Assembly (NCBI GenBank): GCA_947561395.2
Contig: OX387191.1
Coordinates: forward strand, 38,581,439 to 38,645,438
Source of the DNA: Buxus sempervirens
Taxonomy: Eukaryota > Streptophyta > Magnoliopsida > Buxales > Buxaceae
DNA: 64,000 nt
Direction of reading: 5' to 3'
Every line of letters begins with the position of its first letter. Within the stretch, counting starts at the first letter, position 1. Both the position numbers and the translations under genes were made by a program. Positions 48,301 to 59,571 of this stretch are shown one piece after another. Below the pieces are notes generated by a model. It worked only from the letters and a program-made list of their open reading frames with translations. It was not told the origin of the DNA and did not search any database.

Positions 48301-48366
48301 ATCATTTCTCAGATTTAAAACAAAGCCGATGTTTCATCCTAATTTCAAGACCTCCCTAATCTATGG
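45362..48366 (+). mobile_element. Tat/Ogre-type internal region with broken gag
   Basis: It follows a family B LTR end directly. A P/Q-rich stretch comes first (about 45540-45710). Then from about 45830 to 47040 come gag-like blocks: KFRCPNFKKFD, RTWPDLAHLFTEQFRFY, ELMRMSKKAGEAVRDYTRRW, VERGIKAG, and a C-terminal AYHMVAPGHATNQCWALYHAIQDLID block typical of Tat/Ogre gag. It is a fossil with several breaks. 47041-48366 has no recognisable protease, RT or integrase, so pol is missing. It ends at the next B LTR. Confidence 0.75.
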
Positions 48367-51300
48367 TGTCAGCACCTTATTTTTGCACCCCAAAAAATGC
48401 AGAAAATAAAAACCCTAATTGAAAAGTCACCCCTAAGGGGTCAAAAAGTTGAATTTTTGATTGGGTGCAAATTGACCACCAAACTTCTTACCAATGGATA
48501 GAGGATTCCGATACGGTTCTAACGAACCAAGTTTGCCCAAATCGGAGTCCAGATGAAGAAGTTATGAGCTGGTCAAAACTGAGGAAAACAGAAATAGGCT
48601 TTCTACTAAACCCCAGGTCAGCTATCCGATCTGGTCCCAGCAGAAATAGCATCTCGACACGATTCCAACGCAATCAAGTTTGCTGGAATCGGAGTCCCGG
48701 ATAGAAAATTATAAGCAAAACCGGCTCCCTAGGAGCAGTTTTGCCTTTCTGCTAAAAGCTGAATCAGCAGCTCAATTTTATCCCGGCAGATAGAGGATTC
48801 CGATACGATTCTAACAACACCAAGATTGCTTCAATTGGAGTCCGGATAAAGAAGTTATGGGCTGGTCAAACCTGGAAATATCATAAATCGGCTTTCTGCT
48901 AAACATCGGGTCAGCTGCCCAAACTTGTCCCAGGAGAAAGAGAATCTTGACACGATTTCGACACAACTGAGTTTGCCGGAATCGGGGTCCCGAATTAGGA
49001 GATATGAGCATATTAAGATTCCAGACGCGACTTCGCGCTTCTACTAAAAACCTGATTTTGCTGCCAGACTCTAGCTCAGTGGATAGAGATTATCAAGCTG
49101 ATTCCAACGCCACTAATTTTGCTGAAATCAGACATCAAATGAAAAAGTTATATGTAGTCAAAGTCTTGGCAAAACTGCACACATGGCAAAAAATTAAAGA
49201 AAGGACAAAAATAAAAAAATCTAACAATAAAATAATAATATAATAGAAATATCTAAACATTTAAATTGAATAAAAATAAAAAGAAAAATTAAAAACCAAC
49301 AAAAATCTAAATAAAATATTAATATAATTTAAAATATCAAATAATTAAAATAAATAAAAATAAAACAAAAAAGGGAGAATGTGACAACGCAACATGTGGA
49401 GAATGCGTTGAAACAAGATAAGAATAAAAAAATTTAAGTTTTGGTTACATTAGATATAAAATTAAAGTTTAGTCACAAAATGTAACTAAAATTCATTTTT
49501 GGCTCTTGAGGAAGCAAAACCCCTCTCTTCTCCCCCTTTTGCTCTCTCCAGCCAACTACTCCCCTAACTCCCTCACCCATTTTGCTCTAGCCGAACCTCT
49601 TCCACCCTTTTTCTCCTCTCTATCAAACTACAAACGCTACTAAAATCGTTCTCAACTTCTTCTCCACCTTTCCATCTTCATTTCAAGCACAAAAAGGATG
49701 GAAGGATTCATTCTCTAAGGCTGCTCCTTGACTCTCCTCTTCCTCAACTCTATCCGACCACCCTTCCTTACCCTTCCAACATATCCAATCCACTCCAAAC
49801 TACCCTAAACTCTCTCTATTCCCTTTCTCTTCCATCCTTAACCCAAAGAACCCATTTGGTGTCTCTTGGTGCCTAGAAAAGAAGCCTTGAAGTGTTGTTT
49901 GGTGCACTCTAGGGAGTTCAATACATCTAAAGAGAACATAAGTACACAAGGTGAGCTCTTTTGTACGTTTTATTTAACATATTTGAATATGAAGGAAAGA
50001 TGAGTAGCTTTATTTTCCTTGTGTTATGTATTCCTACTATGACATATGTGTCCACTTCCTATGCCTTTTATGTTAATTTTGATGTGTAAATAACCCCTCA
50101 TGGTAAAAGGGGAAAATCATCGGTAGCTTAAAGGGAGTAAGAGGGCTACTTTTGTTTGGTTTCAAAGGCTCTAGAGCCACTGTTTTGTTATTGTTTTCTT
50201 TTTTACTGTTATTTCTTCTTTCTTTAGATGGGGAGAATGTTCCCCTTTTACATCCACTGTACCCCTTATGTAACCCCCTTTTTCCCTTCCTTAAATGATC
50301 TCTCCTTAGGTTAGATGATTAGGTTGTTTAAGTAGTTATGTTATAAAGTATGCCTAATATAGATCTTATCTTCTCTTGTACGTTTATGGCATGACCACTG
50401 TCTTTAGGTATGCATGGAATTTCCTCACTATTCATCAATACCTAAAGTATGCTTGTGAATAGAATTATGTGTTCATGCATATTGATATGATCATTGGATG
50501 CTCTTGTCATAGTTTCTCATCTCATTTTAGTCATTGCTTTGTTCATGTCAAATCAGCACCATTATCTTTCTTTACACACTTCACATAGATGCTCACCCAC
50601 TCATTCATTAGAGATAGGGTTAAGTCATTTTCCGTATATTCCATTGTCTAAACTTTTTACATGTATATATATAATTACATATTTCATCTTATGTGTACAG
50701 TAAATACACACATATACCCCATGGCATGAAGCATGTGTGTTTGTTCCTTTTTGATTGCTTTCCCTTTGCATATGTTGATTGTGGGTTCTTTAGAGCGAAA
50801 GAGACCAAAACAGGGATACTTAAGTCCCTGTTTATTTGCTGATTTGGTTCAGAAAATGGGGAAGGCAAATCCCAATCTTCACCTATTCCCTTTAATTTCA
50901 AAACCCTAAAGAGGAGCCCATTGGCTCCATCTGAACCACTGTGAAGCCCAACCAACAGGCCCACTAAATCATCCAAACCCATTTTTACATAAAATTTAAC
51001 TTAAATTCCACTCAAACCCTAATTAAAAATAATCAAACTAACCAAAACCCAAAGGGCATTTTAGGCTTAGCTAAGGCCTGTCAGGGGACATGTGGGCTAA
51101 ATCTAGCCCACCAGGGAATCCGTGGACCTTCCAACGAGGTCTACCCAATCCAGCCCAGATCACTTAAATAATCAAGATAAAATCAAATAAAGGAAACCTA
51201 CACCTTCAGTGGTCCCCACTCAGACCAAACAAACAAACATGCTGGATTAGGAAAGGATGAGACTGAATTGACTCGAACCAAGGAGACCCGAGGGACCCGT

Positions 51301-51510
51301 CAACCGACGGGGCGGACCGGGGTGTTTTCGGACTTCCCCAGACCGTAACCGAGACCTTAGCCAGAATCTCTAAAAACCGTAGACCATCCCAGTAGACCTG
51401 TATAGGCACCTAGGTGTCTGCTTGCACCCCATCAGGCAATGGCGACTCCGATACCCCATTTTTAGTGTGGCGCCTTGCAGGACATGCACACATATGGGAC
51501 ATGATGCGCA
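48367..51510 (+). mobile_element. Family B LTR (B4), with its right end unclear
   Basis: It starts TGTCAGCACCTTATTTTTGC. It has a fivefold tandem segment (48490-49170), a CT-rich leader (49500-49800), a donor ACACAAG/GTGAGC near 49950 and GCACCCCATCAGGCAATGGCGACTCC at 51426-51450. The usual GTGCACA end is not clear, so the right border is approximate. It differs from its neighbour B5 at many sites and lacks the CCGAAAT palindromes, so it is a different subfamily. Confidence 0.65.
48490..49170 (+). repeat. Fivefold tandem segment of about 150 bp in B4
   Basis: A unit with GATAGAGGATTCCGATACG, then AAGTTTGCYNNAATCGGAGTCC and AAGTTATGAGC recurs near 48496, 48650, 48788, 48941 and 49080. The copies differ strongly from each other. 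All other B LTRs have a single copy of this segment (for example 19400-19470 and 22850-22930). Confidence 0.8.
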
Positions 51511-52684
51511 AAAGTCGCCCAAAAAAGGGGAAAACCCTCAAATGCAAAATCCTGAAGCCACCCTAAACCAGATCAAAGTAAAAAAAGAAAATCAAAACTG
51601 GGGAACAGAGAACAATCTTTGAGACATCCCGCATCTCTTAAGCCTTTGAAAAACCTATGAGAGTCAATGATGGCACAAGTCAAGAATTTCATGGGAATGT
51701 GTGTCAAGCACACTGTCCCAAAACACTTCAAGCTAACAAGGCAATTCACCATGGTCATTGGTCTTGCCTTTTCTATTAAAGCACTTCCACAAAATTTTTT
51801 GAAAAGCTTTTTCATTTCAATCATGTGCACTCGCACACACAATAAAACCCAGTAAGCCAAAGTGCTTACATTTTTAATTTTAGATACCTCACCGTCTTGT
51901 GAGAAATTTTGCAGGCCCGTGCGAGGCAGAAAATTAGAGGATATCAAGTAGCACCTTGAAATTGGAGAATAGAAAAATGAGATTCCATGCAGTATCTCAA
52001 ACAAAAAGAAGAAAGAAGAAGTGGAGGAAAGCCATGCGGCAATACAAAGCACACAAAAAGGGAACTTGCAAAGAGCCCACTTATCCCTTGTGGATTCTTC
52101 CCCAAATAAAGAATCCATGCATCCCAGTGGAGCATTGTCCAGCGCAAAGCTTGAGCAAGCTCAAGAACAAGAAAGAAGGCGTGTTTTGAAGACACGAAGG
52201 GTAGAGAAGGCCCTAATGTAATTTTTTATTTCCTATTTTTGTAAATAGATTAGGCAAGGTGTGCGAGCTCCTAAGAAATTCCAAACAGCAGCAAGAGTGC
52301 CTCCTTCCAAAATCCAAAAACCTTCCAAAAATCCAAAATCCAAAATCCAAAATCTAAAAAAAAAAAAAAAATAGAACCTAAAAATTGCATCCTCACTGAA
52401 ATTTGAGAAGTTGAATCATCTAGAAAACTCAAAACTAGTGTACCAACATTAAAGCAATGCACGAGCACCACAAAACCTAAAAGATGTACAAAGCATCACT
52501 TCTTTCCAAAACCCAGAAAAAGTGCAAAGCATCACATGAGAAAAGTACCACGTGCTAATGTGCTTTATCCCACAAACCCGAAATCAACTCCAAAGCTTTC
52601 TCAGACAAATGTGAGGAATGCAAAATTTGGGCTTCTTTCTACATTTATCATTTGTCAGCAAGCGACTTCGACAAATGGGGCAGC
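51511..52684 (+). mobile_element. Non-coding family B internal remnant
   Basis: It lies between two B LTRs in the same orientation and ends in a polypurine tract (52673-52684) abutting the next LTR. Only 1.2 kb long, it shows no gag or pol. Its last 430 bp match 22256-22723. Either it is a deleted element or a non-autonomous (LARD-like) form. The open frames in it have no recognisable protein character. Confidence 0.6.
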
Positions 52685-55600
52685 TATAAGCACCCAAAGT
52701 TTGATCAAACCAAAATGTACTAAAATTAACAGAACCTTGAAACAAGTCTGAACCCTAAAGAGTAAGAAATGTCTTTTTTGTCTGAGCTTAAATTGATCAC
52801 CATACCCTATGCCAATGGGTAGAAAATCCCAATACAGTTTCAATGCAACTGAGTTTGCGTGAATCAAAATCCGGATAAAGAAGTTACGGTCAAAACACTC
52901 TCAAGGGCAAAACTGTAATTAAATGCAGAAAATTGGCCACATGGCAAATGTGCAAGCCACGCTTGCCAAGTGGCAAATTAAAGTGCTAAAAGACAAAATA
53001 GGGAAAGGACAAACACAAAAGAAAATATCTTGGATTAAAATAATAATATTTCTTAAAATATCTTTATTTAATTAATTAATTAAATAGTAAAATCAAAATT
53101 CAGATTTCTCTCATTAATGAGAAATCATGAGAGAAACAAGCATCATTTCACCTAAATATGAGAGAGAAAATTCGGATTTTTAAAGATTTGGTTTGAACCG
53201 AAATTAAATTTTGGTTATGAACTATTTTATGTATGACCAAAATTTAATTTCGATTCATAGATTTGTTTTCCCAGATTCTTGTATCAGACTGTTCATTGCA
53301 AATCGTTGACAAAAATCATGTTGATTTGATGTTACGCTGACCGAAATTATATTTCGGTCACGAGCAATTTTATGTATAGCCGAAATTTATACATAAAAAA
53401 TAGTGTGATCGAACTGAGTTTTCGGTCACACTATTTTTGGGTATAAAAGCGTAACTCAGCTCATTTCATGGGGTTAAACCAATCTTGCTCTCTCTAACCT
53501 CTCTCTCACATACGTCCCTCTCTCATAACCTCTCTCTACCCTCGCTAAGGCCCCTAGCCCCTTCCAAACCCCTCCAAAATCGCCACCCATACCCTTCTTC
53601 TTCCACTTTAACAAAGAAAGAGGTTGAGAAAACACTGGGGAGCAAAAAACAGGTGCTCCAACTGCTGTCCTCACTCCAAGGAACCTCCATACACCCCCAA
53701 GAAGGTTTTCATACTCAAGGTGAGCTTCCTCTCCCATTTTTACATCATATATATGAAATCCATGCAAGAATGAGTATGTTTTGAGTTGAAAGTCCATTGT
53801 TGGTGTGTGTTATTCTCTTTCTCCTCCCTCCATGTTTAGCTTCCTTTCCTCCACCAAGAGATCTCCCATGGTAAGGGGAGAATGTTAGGCTAAAAGGGAG
53901 GTGATGAGAGGCCACTTAGTGGCAAAACCAAACAAAAGTCCCATTTTAATGTCTTTCCATGCATCCTTTTTATTATTATTCAAGGAAGAGCATGTTCTTT
54001 ATTATTATTCAAGGAAGAGCATGTTCTTCCTCTTCTCATGTCCAATGTACCCTTATAAGTCCCCCACTACCTTTTCTTTACAAGCTTTATTATTTAGTTC
54101 TTATTAGCACCCTTTATCTTCATTGTTTTGCTTTACATGATTGATTGAATGACCTTTTTTTTTAATTCCCAATTTGCGCACAAAAAAGGAATCATGGCAC
54201 ATAAATCACCTTATCTAATTGTAAGCATGCCTAGTTTCCATCTCATTGGTCATGTTTCATACTTCCATGAGCACCAAGCATGATCCACCTTGCACTTTAT
54301 CAATTAAAGCATGCTTGTTTCCTTCCTCTTATTCTAGGTAGGTTTCATTCCCTTGCATGCACACTCCATGCCAATGTCCACCCACCACCAATGCTTTAAA
54401 TATGTTTTAAAATTATTTTATGTGCCCCCCAGCATGCCTCTTTTATGTGTATTATTTGGGTGTGTTTCTTGGTTTGGCCTCATGAGACTTGGGGAAAGAG
54501 GACCTTTCGGGTCCCTCACCTACCTTCTCTCATTAAGAAGGTGAGTGATCCCTATGAACAATGAAGAGATGCCTGTTATCTCTTTAAAACACATGGATTT
54601 CCCTCCATGAGTGGAGGAGCAAGGCCCCAAGCTTTGCTCCCTACTTTTTGGCCTAAAATCCATCAAAGTAGCTTAATTAGGTCATAAACCGTATTCTCAG
54701 ACCATTGTGGGCCCGCCTAGGGGCCCACTGTAAGCCTGATCATCCCAAGAAGTCAGAGAGCCCAACACTTTGCTAAAAATTGCATTTTTGATATTTTTCA
54801 TGCTTGACCGAAATCTCAGTTCGGTCAAGCAGGGTTTTGTTAATAGCCGAAATAATATTTCGGCTATAAATAGAATTTAGGTTGACCAAAATTTCAGTTC
54901 GGTCAACCTAGAAAAATTGCAGAAATGTGACTTTTACTTCTTTATTTATTTTTTAATCCTTTTTAATTAAATCAAATAATTCCAGCAAGGTTTTGGGTTC
55001 CCCCTTAACCCAAAATAGGCCTTGAGCCTTTGTGGGCCCACACTTGATTCTAGTGGGCCTTCCAACGGGGCCCACCCATTCCCACTCATTCCATTTTGGA
55101 TTAATTAAGCAAGAATCTACCTAAATAAAGGGTCGCACCTCAAGGGGCCTGAATAAAGTCCAATTTGAATCATACTTAGTTAGGCTAAGATGGTTTGGCC
55201 GTGACTATTGGTGAAGGCCTATTGGGCCATACCCTTTCCTTTCTTAAAGGGGAAGCGGTTCACCAAATCAAACCAAGGTTAGGGAACCTCACCCGCTACC
55301 TCAAAAGTCTTAAGCTTTCAAACCTAAGCCTAAGGAGATGGCCCCAGGCCAATCCCTAAACCCTTTTTTGCATCAAACTTAAATAAGATAAACAAATCAA
55401 AGGAAACGACTGTAAGGCCCACAAAGTAGCTATAGGCTCAATTAAGGAAATTAGAGCATATGGTTAAAATCATACCCTAAAACAAACCAACCTTAAACCA
55501 AAAAGGGTGCTACCCCATGTAGCAGCCCTAATTAGGATTTAGACCACCTCCTGGTCTAGCTTGACATCCTATGGGAATTCCAATGGTGCCCACACTCCAG

Positions 55601-56057
55601 ACACAGATCACTTGAGCTAAAAAGATAAAATCAAAGTAAAAGGACGTACGCCACACATGTGGTCCCACCAAGACTTAATCAAATGAGCATATTGGCATAG
55701 GACAAGTGAGATTAAAGTGAGTTGATTCGATTCAAGCTTAACCAGGGATAACCCGTGGGACCTGTCTTTTGACGGGGTGAACTGGGGTGTCTACGAACTT
55801 CCCCGAACCATAATCGGGCACTTTCTCAGAATCTTGATGCACAGACCACCTAGTAGACAACCTTTTAGGCATCCAAGTGTCTGCTTGCACCCCATCAGGA
55901 AGTGGGGACTCCCAAACCTCCTTTTTATCCTTTTTCGATATCCCGAAGCATACAACCCTTCTACGCTTTTGCCGGAGAGCGTGCCAAGCATGATCCCAAA
56001 TGTGCGATCCCACATCACCCCCGCATTTCGTATGCGCTGTGGATCGATGCGTGCACA
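52685..56057 (+). mobile_element. Family B LTR (B5), undisturbed
   Basis: It is preceded by a polypurine tract and ends GATGCGTGCACA, after which LINE code begins. It is 3373 bp and serves as the reference for unpacking the 22.6-kb copy. It holds CCGAAAT/ATTTCGG palindromes in two clusters (53197-53450 and 54806-54905), TATA at 53442, a CT-rich leader, donor AAG/GTGAGC near 53721, a 28-bp tandem pair (53971-54016) and the TGGNGACTCC word at 55893. It has no coding capacity. Confidence 0.8.
53442..53448 (+). promoter_or_regulatory. TATA box of the family B LTR
   Basis: TATAAAA lies about 15 bp after the last palindrome and is followed by a CT-rich leader and then AAG/GTGAGC, a splice-donor-like site about 280 bp on. 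The same box with the same surroundings is at 23466 in the inflated B LTR. Confidence 0.6.
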
Positions 56058-57229
56058 ATTGGTAAAGATTTATTGTCTTGGCTTGATAAAACATCAAGAG
56101 ACTTCTTTTGGTCAGGAGACACACAGTATATTCTTCATATAGAGCTATGAGTCAAAATTCCACTTCTATCATCCCAGACCAAAGTTGGCTTCGTCTTAGG
56201 AAACTTCCATGTACCCAAAAAATACGTTATTTTGGATTGAAAATCCTCCATGGGGCGCTACTTACTATTGATCTGCTTCACCATAGGATTCAAAAACCAC
56301 TTGAATTATGTCTTATATGCCATACAACAGAGGAGTCAACACATCATATATTTCTTGAGTGCTTGTTTGTCCAATCATTTTGGTATGGTGGAATTCATGG
56401 CAGATTAGATCAATTAAATATTGTATTTGCAGTCCAAGATTGGATTAATGAGTTGCTTCAAGCTTCTTATGCTCCTGGGTGGCCAGAAGATTTACCATCT
56501 GCAGCAAGTGTGCTCAACCACTGTTGGAGTTTATGGATCACTTGCCATCAGGCCATATTTGCTGGGCACAAGGCTTCTATACCAGTTGCAATTTCCCTCT
56601 TCAATAACCTTCAAAGAGACAGCCTATCATTACTATCATTACTTGCATATAAGTAGAACTTGTCAACTTCTTCTGTAACAATACGATGGACATTTCCTAG
56701 ATCTTGTTGGAATAGATTGATGTGGATGGTGCAGCTCAAGGGAATCCTGAGGAAGCTGAGATTGGAATTGTCATTAGAGATGACAATGGTAAGCTACAAT
56801 ATGCATGTGCTACGCAGGTCGGAAGATCAAATTCTTTACAAGCAGAAATTACAGCTCTATTGGAATGTATTTATGCAGCATATCATTTGGGTATTATACA
56901 CATTAAGGTAGAATTGGATTTCAAAACACTGATTCAAAGCTTAAACTAGCATCCTTTTGAGTCCCCATGGAGAATGAGGAACCAACTTGAGTCCATACAG
57001 GCCATGTTACAGAAATTTTAGGGAGTAAAGTTGACACACATCTATAGAGAGGCTAATAAAGCTGCTGATGCATTGGCAAATTTTGCTTTAGATGAGTATT
57101 CTTGTGCATGGGTGCATCATCCCCCTCCTAATGTATGCAATGTAATGTATGATGATCTTATTGGTAGAACCTCGTGTAGAAACATTTCAATTTAATGAAA
57201 AGTTTTAATAGTTTGTTACCAAAAAAAAA
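56058..57229 (+). pseudogene. Second LINE, ORF2 3' end with RNase H and poly-A
   Basis: It begins at the B LTR border inside ORF2 code (LSWLDKTSRDFFWSGDTQ). Then come QSWLRLRKLP, KILHGALLTIDLLHHR and a CLICHTTEESTHHIFLEC zinc finger. RNase H follows: DGAAQGNPEEAEIGIVIRDD, SLQAEITALLECIYAA and REANKAADALANFALDE. The order is that of plant L1-type LINEs. Frameshifts lie near 56150 and between 56650 and 56720, and stops near 56948 and 57019. It ends TTTGTTACC plus a run of A (57220-57231). Its 5' portion is not seen on the far side of the B array, so its left edge was made by truncation or rearrangement. Confidence 0.85.
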
Positions 57230-57445
57230 AAAGATCTATTGTTGATAAATGACCGCAAAAATGACGGGATTTTATTGCTGCCATTTTGGTGGATTTACCA
57301 AAAAAACATTTCAATTTTGCTTTAAATGACCGCAAAAAAAGATTTATCGATGATAAATGACCGCAAAAATGGTGGGATTTTATTGCTGCCATTTTTAGAC
57401 TTTTACCGCCAATAAAAGATATATTTATCGTGGATAAGTTATTAG
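57230..57445. repeat. CACTA-like subterminal repeats next to the LINE poly-A
   Basis: Two copies of a roughly 64-bp unit (GATAAATGACCGCAAAAATG, then GGGATTTTATTGCTGCCATTT) lie at 57229-57293 and 57339-57402. They are followed by TTTTACCGCCAATAAAAG, whose ACCGCC core recalls the hairpins at 16886-17175. No CACTA terminus was found, so membership is a guess. Confidence 0.45.
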
Positions 57446-58102
57446 ATTCCAAAATCAATCCCATTTTTAAAATAATTGAACCAAAATCATATTTCTTAGT
57501 TAAAATACAATCACTAAAATATATTTGAGCTAAAATAAACTTAAATATAAGTGATACAATCATTAAAATATATTGAAAATTTTTTGAAATGGATTTGGGG
57601 TTGAAAAACATAAAAACAATCCAATTTCTGGGTTCTAGCGACACTTGAGACTAAGTCAGGCGAGGGTCGAGCGCGAAGAGTATATTGAGAACAGTGGATT
57701 GGTGCTTGACGCGTGCTCAAGCCTAGAGTCTGGCATGATTTCTCTCACGATTGGCACTCGAGCTTGGGTCGAGCTCGAAGGCCAGAAGTATGGTTTTGTT
57801 AGGCTTGTCGACTGTACATGATCTTCCATCATTGAAATTTAATTACAATGTTTAGAACTCTTCTTAAAACATCACCAAATCATCTCTAAAACTTTTAGAA
57901 CCTATTTGGTTCAAGAACTTCATATGAAAATATAAAATAAATTTTAATTAATTCTTATGAATTTTAACCATACATAGGACAAATCTGCCCCATATGTACA
58001 AGGATGGTTCGATATCTCATAACTCAGCCATTTCTTAGAAGCTTTTGAAAATTCCATGTGGTTAAAGAACTATGACATTTCAAAGTCAACGATAATGAAA
58101 AA
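57446..58102. other. AT-rich stretch with an old C-like GC-rich patch
   Basis: It holds no gene. 57640-57790 has GAGGGTCGAGCGCG, CGTGCTCAAGCC and GGTCGAGCTCGAAGG words resembling the CTCGAGCG cluster of family C LTRs, so it may be a very old LTR piece. The rest shows nothing I recognise. Confidence 0.35.
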
Positions 58103-58670
58103 TGTAAAACCCCGAAATTAAGGATAATAATAAAGGCATAAATAAATAAAAGAAAATAAGGGTATCAGTGTTGCGGAAATAAAAGAATTAAAATTTAGAG
58201 GATCGATAATTCAAATAAATAATAATTCGTAAATAAAAGAGAATTTTCAAAGGTAATCAATCTAGGAGAAGAAAAGGGTATTTTAGTAAATTCCAAATGG
58301 GTAATTGATGAACTAAATTATTAAATAAGTAAAAAAATTGGAAAATAGAAGTTTAAAACTTATTGGGTTAAGTTTGAAGTTAAACAGTAATAATTATAGC
58401 ATAAAAGAAGGGAAAAAGGGTAATTGGGTAATTACACTTAATTAGTGGCCTTAATTTGGAGAAAAAGTGACTAAATAGGATGTTTAGGTAATATTTAGAA
58501 ATAGGTATAAAATATGGACGAAAATTTGTTAAAAGTAAGAGTTTATTTACTAAAAGAGAATTAGAAGGAGGAGAGAAAGTAGGAATTAATTAGAAGGTTT
58601 CTTAATCCTAATAGGACTCCTCTAAGGTTAGTCTATTTAAGCAAGCCATTACAGCAAGTTTAGGCTGTGT
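58103..58670 (+). mobile_element. Family C LTR, 5' fragment (C5)
   Basis: It starts TGTAAAACCCCG and follows C1 and C2 for about 550 bp (GGGTATTTTAGTAAATTCC, then GACTAAAT, then AACTAGGAGTTTATTT-like blocks) up to a weak TATA box (GTCTATTTAAGC near 58632). It stops at about 58670, where a TGTGTTTGGTTGC sequence begins, perhaps the end of a small inverted-repeat element. Its 3' part is not seen. Confidence 0.6.
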
Positions 58671-59515
58671 TTGGTTGCTTGGATTTTGAAGGAAAAGGAA
58701 AGAAACTTGCAAAAGTTTCCTTTCCCTTGTTTGGTATTAAGTAAGAAGGTTAAAATTGAAAGAAAGGGAAAGAAAATCTGACCAAAAGTTTTCTTTCCAT
58801 CGTCCAAAATTTTTCCCACTTAAAGGTAGTCATTTTGGAAGAAACGAAAATACGAAGATTTAGGGGAGAAAGTTCTCTCAACAAAAACACACGAAGAGCC
58901 CGACATCTCTTCCAAATCTCGATCCAAACTGTGAAGGCTCGTCTTCCTCCTTGAAGACTTCTCTCCTTCTAGCCATTGTTGGAAGCAAACTGCACACATA
59001 AGGCACGCTATTATTTCAAGCAGGTTCTTTCTCTCTCTCTCTCGCTCTCTCGCTCTCTCGCTTCGTTAGTTATCTCTTTCCATCTCAACAATGGTTTTTC
59101 TGATTTCTATGTTAATGCCATATTCTCCCCCTTTCCTTATAGCTCCTTGTCCCAGAATTTGGGGCAGTTGAGAACAGCATCTCCCCTTCAACGCCATCGT
59201 CGACGGTCTGGTCCAGCGAAGTCATCGGTCGTTGTTTGTAATTAACTGGTTCTGGTAAGTTCTCCTTTTCACTTGCCCTTAATTGCACAAGATTATTACA
59301 CTTGGACATGGTATCGTACAGAGACAAACGATGGACCAGGTTGGCTCCACGGCATCGCATAAAACAGGAAATGGACAAAGACATGGCAATTAGACATGGC
59401 ATATAGGAACGTGAAAATGGCTAGGTTTTACAACACAACCTGGTTTGGTTCACTTTATTTCCAAACCATTCCATTTCAAATAAAATGCCTCCGTAACTCT
59501 GTTCTATTACTCTGA

Positions 59516-59551
<36 letters not shown>

Positions 59552-59571
59552 GCCTTCTGCGCTAAATAAGA
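58671..59571 (+). promoter_or_regulatory. Upstream region of a candidate gene, TC-rich
   Basis: Two TC/CTCG microsatellites lie at 59028-59063 and 59515-59546. The second ends 26 bp before the ATG at 59572, a common makeup for plant 5' leaders. A candidate non-coding exon with donor CTG/GTAAGTTC near 59254 is possible. The first 200 bp look like a decayed small transposon. No TATA box stands out. Confidence 0.35.

Noticed and set aside
51573-52118. Minus-strand frame of 181 codons
   Set aside because: It lies in the non-coding internal remnant of a family B element and gives a Phe/Ser/Leu-rich, low-complexity protein with no domain. It is a chance frame opposite purine-rich DNA.
48367-56057. 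B4 and B5 as the two LTRs of one recently inserted element
   Set aside because: They differ too much (fivefold segment, missing palindromes, different starts), and the outer flanks (TATGG and ATTGG) are not a convincing duplication.
59028-59063. TC/CTCG microsatellite as a coding Leu/Ser repeat
   Set aside because: It is a simple repeat typical of plant leaders. The short frame around it has no continuation.
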